A stretch of DNA of 64,000 nt, from positions 186,001 through 250,000 of the forward strand of contig CAVSMU010000010.1 of the NCBI GenBank assembly GCA_963729075.1. The letters are read 5' to 3'. Under the pieces are notes generated by a model, which was given only the letters and a program-made list of their open reading frames with translations, was not told where the DNA came from and ran no database searches. Made by a program: the position numbers and the translations under genes. This document shows, piece by piece, positions 7,566 to 14,843 of the stretch (position 1 is the first letter of the stretch; every line of letters begins with the position of its first letter). The stretch is from WHSW01 sp963729075. GTDB lineage: Bacteria > Actinomycetota > Thermoleophilia > Solirubrobacterales > 70-9.

Positions 7566-8736
7566 ATGGAGGCTGGAACGCTAGCCGCCGAGCATAAGCC
7601 CACGTTGGGCGAGCGCTTCAGCAACGCGGTCAACCGGTTCAACGAGGCGCCCTACCTGGTCAAGGCGGGCCTCGGGGTGTTCCTGCTCGACCTGGTCCTG
7701 GTGGTCGCCGACCGGTGGCCGGACTCGTTCGGGGAGTGGATCCTGCTGCTGGCGATCTTCGCGGTCACGGTCGCCGCGATGGTCCCGTTCGAGGGCCGGC
7801 CGGCCGCGATCGCGGCGGTGGTGCTCGGCAACGTCGTCGCGGTGCTGATCCTCTACCACGGCCTCCACGAGGTCGCACAGCGCGGCGTCAACGGGCTCTC
7901 GCTGGGGGCGATCTACGCGCTCGGGCGCCGTCGGGCTGACGCTCGTCTACGGCATCCTGAAGCTGGTCAACTTCGCCCACGGCGACTTCCTCACCTTCGG
8001 CGCCTACATGGCGTATCTGGTCAACGTCACCTGGGAGCTGCCGCTGATCTTCGGGATCGTGTTCGCGATCCTCACCACGGCCCTGCTCGGGGTCTCGTTG
8101 GAGAAGGTGATGTGGGCGCCGATGCGACGTCGCGGCGCCGGGATGTTGCAGCTGCTGCTGATCTCGATCGGGCTCGCCTTCGTCATCCGCTACGGCATCC
8201 AGTTCATCTGGGGCACCGAGCTGCGCCAGCTCGACGTCAACCGGACCGCCACGGTCAGCTTCCTCGACCTCCGGATCGGCCGGACGCAGCTGATCGTGAT
8301 CATCGTGGGCTTCGTGACCCTCATCGCTACCGGGCTGGGGCTGCGCCTGACCCTGCTCGGCAAGCAGATGCGCGCGCTCTCGGACAACCTCGACCTCGCC
8401 GAGACGTCCGGCATCAACACCTCGCGCGTGATCCTCTACACCTGGCTGTTCGCCGCCGGGCTCGCCGGGCTCGCCGGTGTCTTCGCCGGAGCGATCACCC
8501 AGCTCCAGCCCGAGCTCGGCTTCGAGCTGCTGCTTCCCATCTTCGCCGCCGTCGTGCTCGGCGGAATCGGTAACGCCTTCGGCGCGCTCACCGCCGGGAT
8601 CGTGCTCGGCGTCGTGATCGAGTGGTCGACCCTGTTCATCGCCTCGGGCCTCAAGCTCGCCGTCGGCTTCATCATCCTGATCATCGTCCTGATCATCAGG
8701 CCCGAGGGCATCTTCGGCCGCGCGAGGACCGTGTGA
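7566..8736 (+). pseudogene. livH: Branched-chain amino acid ABC transporter permease LivH, frameshifted
   Basis: The reading frame from ATG 7566 runs through NGLSLGAIYALG and then leaves the LivH sequence at GGG 7923-7925. The permease resumes one frame away as AVGLTLVYGILKLVNFAHGDF and continues to the TGA at 8734-8736. Removing one G from the run restores a single protein of about 390 residues. The N-terminus has about 110 extra residues with three predicted membrane helices before the standard LivH core. The rest of the gene is intact, and every other gene of the operon is open. This may be a recent mutation or a base-calling error. GTG of livM overlaps its stop. Confidence 0.85.
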
Positions 8737-9713
8737 TCGAGCCGCTCACGATCCCGCTCGGGGTGACCCTCGAGGCGTTCACCGACATCGACTTCTGGAC
8801 GAGCGTCGGCATCTTCGCCGGCATCTACACGATCTTCGCGCTCGGGCTGCAGCTCAACGTCGGCTTCACCGGGATCCAGAACTTCGGCCAGGCCGGCTTC
8901 ATGGCGATCGGCGCCTACACGATGGCGATCCTGACGGCCGAGGAGGGGATGAACTTCTGGCTCACCCTCCCGATCTCGGTCCTGGTCACGATCGCGTTCG
9001 GGCTCCTCGTCGGCCTGCCGTCGCTGCGCCTGCGCGCCGACTACTTCGCGATCGCGACGATCGCGTTCGCCGAGGCGATCCGGCTGATCGCGCTCAACGC
9101 CCGCGACCTCACCAACGGCGCGCAGGGGATCTTCGGCTTCGGTGACAGCTGGGACTCGATCTCCGAGTCGATCGAGGAGTTCATCGTCGATCTCGGCTGG
9201 ACCGACGTCCCCAGCCTGTTCCCGCTCTTCCTCGTCACCTGGGGGATCGCGGTGTTACTCATGTTCACCCTCACCCGGGTGCAGGGCACGCCCTGGGGCC
9301 GGGTCCTGCGCGCGATCCGCGAGGACGAGGACGCCGCCAGGGCGCTCGGCAAGAACGCGTTCTCCTACAAGCTGCAGTCGCTGGCGATCGCGGCCACGAT
9401 CGGCGCGGTCGCGGGGTGGCTGCTCGCGCTCCAGCTCGCCTTCGTGGTCCCGGACGAGTTCCAGCCGGTCGTCACCTTCATCGGCTACGTCGTGCTCGTG
9501 CTCGGCGGGCTCGCCAACTACTGGGGCGTCGCCGTCGGCGCGATCATTCTCTGGACGGTGCTCGAGGGGCTGCGCTTCCTCGAGTTGCCGATCTCGGAGA
9601 CCAAGATCGCAGCCCTGCGGTTCATCCTCGTCGGCCTCCTCCTGATCGGATTGATGGCCTTCCGGCCGCAGGGCGTCTTCGGCAAGCGCGAGGAGATGGT
9701 CCTCGGTGACTGA
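8733..9713 (+). CDS. livM: Branched-chain amino acid ABC transporter permease LivM
   Basis: Second membrane subunit of the Liv importer, 326 residues from a GTG that overlaps the livH stop. Typical LivM landmarks are GLQLNVGFTGIQNFGQAGFMAIGAY near residue 45, LPSLRLRADYFAIATIAFAE (the EAA-like region), NARDLTNGAQGI, and the C-terminal VGLLLIGLMAFRPQGVFG. About nine membrane segments. Its stop overlaps the livG GTG start region by 8 bp. Confidence 0.93.
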   Translation: MIEPLTIPLGVTLEAFTDIDFWTSVGIFAGIYTIFALGLQLNVGFTGIQNFGQAGFMAIGAYTMAILTAEEGMNFWLTLPISVLVTIAFGLLVGLPSLRLRADYFAIATIAFAEAIRLIALNARDLTNGAQGIFGFGDSWDSISESIEEFIVDLGWTDVPSLFPLFLVTWGIAVLLMFTLTRVQGTPWGRVLRAIREDEDAARALGKNAFSYKLQSLAIAATIGAVAGWLLALQLAFVVPDEFQPVVTFIGYVVLVLGGLANYWGVAVGAIILWTVLEGLRFLELPISETKIAALRFILVGLLLIGLMAFRPQGVFGKREEMVLGD

Positions 9714-10494
9714 GACGCCGATCTTCGAGGCCGAGGGGATCGAGAAGAGCTTCGGCGGCATCCAGGCCGTCGACGGGGCGACGATGGACGTCAACCAGGG
9801 CTCGATCACCGCCCTGATCGGGCCCAACGGCGCCGGCAAGACGACCTTCTTCAACCTGATCACCGGCTTCTACCGGCCCGATCGGGGTCGCGCGGCGTTC
9901 GACGGCCGCGAGGTCCAGGGGCGACCGCCGTACGTGATCGCCCGCCTCGGGATGGTGCGGACGTTCCAGATCACCAAGGCGCTCGCGGCGATGCCGGTGA
10001 TCGACAACATGATGCTCGCCGCCCCCGACCAGCCCGGCGAGAGCCTGCGCAACGTCATCTTCCGCCCGGTCGCATGGCGCCGGCGCGAGGAGGAGGTCCA
10101 CGAGCAGGCGATGGAGCTGCTCGACGTGTTCAACCTCACCAGACTGGCCGACCACTACGCCGGCACCCTCTCGGGCGGCCAGCGCAAGCTGCTCGAGCTC
10201 GCCCGGGCGCTGATGGCAAGGCCTCGCTTCCTGCTCCTCGACGAGCCGATGGCGGGGATCAACCCGACCCTGGGCAGGCGGCTGCTCGACCACATGCAGC
10301 GACTGCGCGCCGAGGAAGGGGTCACCTTCCTGTTCATCGAGCACGACATGGAGGTGGTGATGAACCACTCCGACCGCGTGATCGTGATGGCCGAGGGCCG
10401 CGTGATCGCGGACGGCGAGCCGCACGAGGTGCGCTCCGACCGAGCGGTGATCGACGCCTATCTCGGCGGGGCGAGCAACGGGGGCGGCGGATGA
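9706..10494 (+). CDS. livG: Branched-chain amino acid ABC transporter ATPase LivG
   Basis: 262-residue cytoplasmic ATPase. Walker A GPNGAGKTT at about 38-46, the LivG-specific Q-loop region GMVRTFQITKAL, signature LSGGQRK at about 152, Walker B FLLLDEPMAGINP and the H-loop IEHDMEVVM. The longer insert between the Q-loop and signature is what separates LivG from LivF. GTG start inside the end of livM; the livF ATG overlaps the stop (ATGA). Confidence 0.94.
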   Translation: MTETPIFEAEGIEKSFGGIQAVDGATMDVNQGSITALIGPNGAGKTTFFNLITGFYRPDRGRAAFDGREVQGRPPYVIARLGMVRTFQITKALAAMPVIDNMMLAAPDQPGESLRNVIFRPVAWRRREEEVHEQAMELLDVFNLTRLADHYAGTLSGGQRKLLELARALMARPRFLLLDEPMAGINPTLGRRLLDHMQRLRAEEGVTFLFIEHDMEVVMNHSDRVIVMAEGRVIADGEPHEVRSDRAVIDAYLGGASNGGGG

Positions 10495-11252
10495 ACGAGG
10501 GCACGCCGCGGGCGAAGGTGCTCGAGACCGAAGGCGTGGTCGCCGGCTACGTGCCGGAGGTCGACATCCTCGGCGGCGTCTCGGTCAACGTCAAGGAGGG
10601 TGAGATCGTCACCATCGTCGGCCCCAACGGCGCCGGCAAGTCGACCCTGATCAAGACGATCTTCGGCCTCCTGCGACCACGCGAGGGGCGGATCGTCTTC
10701 CGCGAGCAGGACATCGGCGGTCGAAGGCCGCACGACATCACCCGCCTCGGGCTCAGCTACGTGCCCCAGCTCGACAACGTGTTCCCGAGCCTGACGGTCG
10801 AGGAGAACCTCGAGATGGGCTCGTTGGATCGCTCCCGGACCAAGGACCAGAAGGACCGCATGTACGAGCTGTTTCCGCGGCTGGGGGAGCGGCGCAGCCA
10901 AGCGGCCGGGACGATGAGCGGCGGCGAGCGGCAGATGGTGGCGATGGCGAAGGCGCTGATGCCCGACCCGCAGGTGCTGCTGCTCGACGAGCCCTCCGCG
11001 GGCCTGGCGCCGGCGTTCGTCGACGCGATCTTCGAGAAGACCCAGGAGGTCAACCAGGAGGGCGTGACGATCGTGATGGTCGAGCAGAACGCCCGACGAG
11101 CGCTGGCGATGTCCGACCGCGGCTACGTGCTCGACCTGGGCAAGGATCGCTTCGAGGGGCCCGGCAAGGACCTGCTCGAGGACCCGAAGGTGGCCGAGCT
11201 CTACCTCGGCGGCACGGCGCGGATGGACCGGCCGGAAGCCGCCCCGGAGTAA
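10491..11252 (+). CDS. livF: Branched-chain amino acid ABC transporter ATPase LivF
   Basis: 253-residue second ATPase of the Liv importer. Walker A GPNGAGKST, Q-loop region GLSYVPQLDNVFPSLTVEENLEMG, signature MSGGERQMVAMAKALM, Walker B VLLLDEPSAGLAP and the switch EQNARRAL are all present. It is the last gene of the plus-strand liv operon; a strong bidirectional hairpin lies just after the stop, and the binding-protein gene converges on it from the other side. Confidence 0.94.
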   Translation: MNEGTPRAKVLETEGVVAGYVPEVDILGGVSVNVKEGEIVTIVGPNGAGKSTLIKTIFGLLRPREGRIVFREQDIGGRRPHDITRLGLSYVPQLDNVFPSLTVEENLEMGSLDRSRTKDQKDRMYELFPRLGERRSQAAGTMSGGERQMVAMAKALMPDPQVLLLDEPSAGLAPAFVDAIFEKTQEVNQEGVTIVMVEQNARRALAMSDRGYVLDLGKDRFEGPGKDLLEDPKVAELYLGGTARMDRPEAAPE

Positions 11253-11256
11253 AGAA

Positions 11257-11285
11257 AGCGGCCGGAGCCCGAGGCCCCGGCCGCT
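11257..11285. terminator. Bidirectional terminator between livF and livK
   Basis: AGCGGCCGG (11257-11265) and CCGGCCGCT (11277-11285) form a perfect 9-bp stem directly after the livF stop. The preceding AAAGAAA gives a U-tract on the minus strand, so it best suits termination of livK transcription and may serve both convergent units. A second smaller hairpin GCGGC-gttagc-GCCGC follows near 11297. Confidence 0.75.
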
Positions 11286-11324
11286 ACTCACGGATGCGGC
11301 GTTAGCGCCGCGTTGCGCTCTTGG

Positions 11325-12632
11325 CTAGCCGCCCTCCGGCGCAGCCACCTCGATCTCATCGGTCGGCTCGGGAACACCGTTCTTGAACTCGTAGATGTCA
11401 TAGACACCTGCGGTCGCATCGCCGTTCTCGTCCAGGTCGATCGGGCCGGATGCGCCCTGGTAATCGATGTCGTCACCGTTCTGCAGCGCCTCGATCGCAT
11501 CGGGGAGCTGCTCCCAGGTGAACGCCTCACCGGGGGGCGCGCTGATAGCCTGAACCTCCGCCGCCATGTCCGCACCCTCCGTCGACCCGGCGGCGACAGC
11601 CGCCAGATAGCAGAGGACCACGGCGTCGAAGTTCTGAGCATCGAACGTCTGCCTCTCGACGTCCGCCGGCTCAGAGCTCGTGTAGAGCTTGTCGAACGCC
11701 TGCGACGACGCGTCGTCGTCCGGGACCCCCGGAGCCGTCCCGCGGAGGCCGTTGACCGCGTCCTCCCCGGCGCCCTCCGCCAGGTCGCCCGAGATCAGCC
11801 CGTCGGTGACAAACGCCTTTGACGTGTCGAAGTTCCCGGTCCGCACGAGTGCGGGACCGACCTTGTTATAGGTCTCCGGGAAGTCGACGATCACGATCCC
11901 GTCCGGGTTGCCGGACGTGATCTGCTCGGCTTCGGAGTCGTAGTTCGGCAGATCGACGTCGTAGACGACGTCCTCTCCGATCGTGCCTCCTTGTTCCTCC
12001 CAGGCCGCGCTGAACGTGTCGTCCAGGCCCGTGCCGTAGGCGTCGTTGCGGGCTCCGACGTTCACCGTCGCGCCCTGGGCGCCACCGAGACCCGGACCGA
12101 CGAGGTACTGGGCCAGCGTCGGACCCTGGAACGAGTCGGGGGGTGCGGTCCGGTTGACGAGGCCGTCGTCCGCGAGACCGGTGATCTCGTCGCTCGTCGA
12201 CGCCGGGGAGATCAGCATGACCTCCTCCGGGATCGTCACCGACTCCGCGGTCGGGATCGTGTCCGCCGAGGCCCATGCCCCCGTGATGCAGCTCGCCCCG
12301 TCCGACTCCACCATCTTGCGCGCCGCCTGCACGGCACACTGCTGATCGGCGCCACCGCAGTTGTCCTCGTGGACGATCTCGACCGTGTGGTCGACGCCCG
12401 ACTCCTCGATCGCGGAATTGATCTCGTCGGTCGCGAGGTCGGCGGCCTTCTCACCCGGGGGGCCGAAGTCGGCCAGGTCGCCGCTGAGCGGGACCGAGTC
12501 GCCGATCACAAGGTCGAGCGAGGTCTCGCCCCCACCGTCCCCACTGTCGTCGTCATCGTCACCGCAGGCGGCGACGCCGAATGACAAGCCGGCCACCACA
12601 AGGGGCAACAGGACCAGCCTGATCCTTCTCAT
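11325..12632 (-). CDS. livK: Branched-chain amino acid ABC transporter substrate-binding lipoprotein
   Basis: 435-residue secreted receptor of the Liv importer. The signal peptide MRRIRLVLLPLVVAGLSFG is followed by a lipobox VAAC, predicting lipid attachment at Cys23. An Asp/Gly-rich linker leads into the periplasmic-binding protein type 1 fold (SVPLSGDLADFG, EDNCGGADQQC, YGTGLDDTF, VVLCYLAA). I chose ATG 12632 because a strong GAGAGGAG lies 7-14 bases upstream and the signal peptide starts there. It is convergent with livHMGF rather than in the same operon, so it can be expressed separately. Many acidic residues suit an extracellular protein. Confidence 0.9.
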   Translation of the reverse strand: MRRIRLVLLPLVVAGLSFGVAACGDDDDDSGDGGGETSLDLVIGDSVPLSGDLADFGPPGEKAADLATDEINSAIEESGVDHTVEIVHEDNCGGADQQCAVQAARKMVESDGASCITGAWASADTIPTAESVTIPEEVMLISPASTSDEITGLADDGLVNRTAPPDSFQGPTLAQYLVGPGLGGAQGATVNVGARNDAYGTGLDDTFSAAWEEQGGTIGEDVVYDVDLPNYDSEAEQITSGNPDGIVIVDFPETYNKVGPALVRTGNFDTSKAFVTDGLISGDLAEGAGEDAVNGLRGTAPGVPDDDASSQAFDKLYTSSEPADVERQTFDAQNFDAVVLCYLAAVAAGSTEGADMAAEVQAISAPPGEAFTWEQLPDAIEALQNGDDIDYQGASGPIDLDENGDATAGVYDIYEFKNGVPEPTDEIEVAAPEGG

Positions 12633-12766
12633 GTAGCACTCCTCTCTCGGAAACCAAGACGTACGGAGGCCGTCTTTGGCCGCCGCCAAGGCCATTCCTA
12701 TCAGGATCGGCGGCGAGACGGAACATTAACGGCAGGGCCGCGGGCGCGCGCTTCGGGGCGGCTCAG

Positions 12767-13240
12767 CTAGACCGAGCTGCTGGGCGCCTCCTCGCCCCCG
12801 GCGCCGACGCGCCGCCACTCGACGATCCGGCCGTCCTCGATCACGAACGCCGTCTGAGCGGCTGCCCCGGTTCCGGAGCCGCAGCTTCCGGGTCCGGGAC
12901 GCTCCGTCAGCTCGAAGGTGGCGACGACGAACTCGCCCTCGGGCACGGCGCGGACGAGCTCTGCCCCGCATGGAAGCGAGGCGTTGAACAGGCGGGCGTC
13001 CTCGCGATCGCGGATCTCGATCAGGGTCGGCCCGTTCTCGGCCACGCTCGGGATCGCGAAGTAGCGCGCGGCTCCGTCGATGTCGCCCTCCCTCAACGTC
13101 CGCGCCCAATCGTCGATCACCCGCACGTCGTCGGGTTCGGCGCCGCCGGGAATGTCGTGCGCGGACCCGGGTCCGTCGCCGCCCCCGCAGGCGCCGAGCG
13201 CCAAGACGCAGAGCAGGCCGGCGAGCAGCGAGCGAGCCAT
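12767..13240 (-). CDS. Lipoprotein with NTF2/SnoaL-like domain
   Basis: 157 residues. An N-terminal signal peptide (MARSLLAGLLCVLALG) with lipobox LGAC predicts a surface lipoprotein, followed by a Gly/Ser linker. The rest (RVIDDWARTLREGDIDGAARYF, then beta-rich segments ending AFVIEDGRIVEWRRV) resembles the NTF2-like fold of SnoaL-type proteins with a cysteine pair (about Cys90 and Cys120). No catalytic set is evident and the ligand is unknown. It is transcribed away from the SOS cassette. Confidence 0.65.
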   Translation of the reverse strand: MARSLLAGLLCVLALGACGGGDGPGSAHDIPGGAEPDDVRVIDDWARTLREGDIDGAARYFAIPSVAENGPTLIEIRDREDARLFNASLPCGAELVRAVPEGEFVVATFELTERPGPGSCGSGTGAAAQTAFVIEDGRIVEWRRVGAGGEEAPSSSV

Positions 13241-13273
13241 GAGATGAGTATGGCCGCGACGCCCGTCGCGGGC

Positions 13274-13309
13274 TTGACATCCTCGGCGCCCTATACGAAC
13301 ATGTGTTCG
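13274..13309 (+). promoter_or_regulatory. SOS promoter with LexA box overlapping the -10
   Basis: TTGACA at 13274-13279 is followed after 17 bp by GAACAT, a plausible -10, which is itself the left half of CGAACATGTGTTCG (13296-13309). This matches the Gram-positive/actinobacterial LexA operator GAAC-N4-GTTC. LexA bound here would cover the -10 of imuB. The predicted start of transcription falls at the imuB start codon, giving a leaderless message. Confidence 0.85.
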
Positions 13310-13316
13310 ATTGCCC

Positions 13317-14540
13317 GTGACGACCGCCTGCGCCCTCATCCCCCGCCTCTCGCTGACGAGCGCGCTGGGAGAACGGCGCGAGATGCTCGGGCGGCCGGTC
13401 GCGGTGGCGCCCGAGCCGGGCGGCCCCCAGATCGTCGGCGAGGCCTCCGGAGCGGCGGAGGCGTTCGGCGTGCGGGCGGGGATGCGGCTCGCGGAGGCGC
13501 TGTCGCGCTGCCCGGCCCTCGCGCTGGTCGCGGCCGACCCCGTTCGCGCCGAGGCGGTCTGGGAGCGCTCGCTGCGCCGGATGGAGGGGCTCGGGGCGGC
13601 GGTCGAGCCGGCCCGCCCGGGCGAGGCGTTCTTCGCCCTCGAGCCGCTCTGCGGGCTCTACGGAAGCATCGCCGCGGTGCTCGCCCGCGCGCGTCGGGCG
13701 CTGGGGCCGCCGGCGCGGCTCGGCGCCGGACCGAACCGGCTCTGCGCTCATGCCGCGGCGACGCGAATGCGCGCCCGGCGCCCGGCGGTGATCGTCACCG
13801 AGCCGGCTGCGCGGCGGCTGCTCGCCGGGTTGCCGGTGGCGGCGCTGCGCGACCGGCTGGGCGACGAGCGGAGACGAGGCTGGGAGGAGGCTGCATTCAT
13901 CGACTCCCTGGAGCGGCTGGGCGTGCGGACGCTGGGCGAGCTCGCGGCACTCCCAGCCGAAGCGGTCGCCGATCGCTTCGGCGAGCCGGGGCTGCGAGCG
14001 CTGCGCCTGGCGCGCGGCGTCGATGAGCCGCTTCGGCCCCGGCGCCCGAACGAGGAGCTGGTCGAGCGGCTCGGGCTGCCCGAGGCGGCCTCGGGACAGC
14101 AGCTCGAGCGCGCTCTCGGGCTCCTGATCGAACGCCTGCTCGCGCACCCCGCGCGGGCGGGCAGGACGATTCGCAGGCTGCGGCTGGAGGCCCGGCTCGC
14201 GGCGGGGGGCGGCTGGCGCTCGGAGGTCGTGCTGCGCGCCGCGCTCGCGAGCCCCGAGCGGCTGCGGCTGGCCATCACGCCGAGGCTCGGCGAGCTTCCC
14301 GGCCCCGCCACGTCCCTCGCCCTGCGCGCGCTCGAGCTCGGCCCCGAGGCCGGCGATCAGGCGCCGCTGCGGCGCTCACCCTCCGAGGAACGCCGTGGCC
14401 GGCTCGGCGAGGCGGTGCGCCAGGCGCGCGCGGCGGCGGGCCGTGACGCGATCCTGCAGGTGATCGAGGTCGATCCGCGCTCGCGCGTACCCGAGCGGCG
14501 GGCGATCCTGACACCGTTCCCCGACGGCGCGGATGGCTAG
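13317..14540 (+). CDS. imuB: ImuB, Y-family polymerase-like mutasome protein
   Basis: 407 residues with the Y-family layout: N-terminal palm/finger segment, GVRAGMRLAEALSRCP, then helix-hairpin-helix-like LERLGVRTLGELAALPAEAVADRFG around 200, and the little-finger region. The polymerase carboxylates are absent: the first motif reads ALIPRLSLTSAL with no Asp, and the second has PGEAFFALEPL. This is the hallmark of catalytically dead ImuB, which recruits DnaE2 in SOS mutagenesis. Start GTG 13317 is chosen; TTG 13311 is an alternative. A LexA box sits immediately upstream. No imuA precursor gene lies in the window. Confidence 0.85.
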   Translation: MTTACALIPRLSLTSALGERREMLGRPVAVAPEPGGPQIVGEASGAAEAFGVRAGMRLAEALSRCPALALVAADPVRAEAVWERSLRRMEGLGAAVEPARPGEAFFALEPLCGLYGSIAAVLARARRALGPPARLGAGPNRLCAHAAATRMRARRPAVIVTEPAARRLLAGLPVAALRDRLGDERRRGWEEAAFIDSLERLGVRTLGELAALPAEAVADRFGEPGLRALRLARGVDEPLRPRRPNEELVERLGLPEAASGQQLERALGLLIERLLAHPARAGRTIRRLRLEARLAAGGGWRSEVVLRAALASPERLRLAITPRLGELPGPATSLALRALELGPEAGDQAPLRRSPSEERRGRLGEAVRQARAAAGRDAILQVIEVDPRSRVPERRAILTPFPDGADG

Positions 14541-14778
14541 GCCACAGGTCTATTGGCCACGGCCGGTGCGGGTCGACGCCGGCGAGGACGGCGTGCCCCT
14601 GACGGTCGCCGGCGTGGCGGTCGAGGCGGTGCGCGAGGACTGGCTGGTGGAGGACCGCTGGTGGACGCCGAAACCCCTGCAAAGACGCTATTTCGAGCTG
14701 GTGCTTGCCGACGGCCGCGACATGGTCGTCTTCCGTGAGCCGGCCGAGAGCGGGTCCTGGTTCGAGCAGCGGGCATGA
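14533..14778 (+). CDS. Small protein of the imuB-dnaE2 cassette (DUF6504-like)
   Basis: 81 residues, overlapping imuB by 8 bp and lying between imuB and dnaE2. The conserved-looking core is WLVEDRWWTPKPLQRRYFELVLADGR, a short beta-rich segment with several tryptophans. Small proteins of this type accompany ImuB in other actinobacteria (DUF6504, from memory). Position implies a role in the SOS mutasome, but no biochemical function is known to me. Confidence 0.65.
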   Translation: MARPQVYWPRPVRVDAGEDGVPLTVAGVAVEAVREDWLVEDRWWTPKPLQRRYFELVLADGRDMVVFREPAESGSWFEQRA

Positions 14779-14838
14779 AGTCCGCAGTCCGCAGTCAGCA
14801 GTCGGCAGTGGGGCACTTCGGACTGCGGACTGCGGACT
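14779..14838. repeat. Long inverted heptad repeat filling the gap before dnaE2
   Basis: Arms AGTCCGCAGTCCGCAGTC (14779-14796) and GACTGCGGACTGCGGACT (14821-14838) are perfectly complementary over 18 bp. They start on the base after the upstream stop codon and end 5 bp before the dnaE2 ATG. Between them are degenerate copies of the same heptad. The mRNA can form an 18-bp hairpin next to the dnaE2 start, which could restrain its translation. Confidence 0.8.
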
Positions 14839-14843
14839 GAACC

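Noticed and set aside
7920..7930. Programmed ribosomal frameshift in livH
   Set aside because: No slippery heptamer or stimulatory structure was seen and this family is not known to use one; a mutation or sequence error is simpler.
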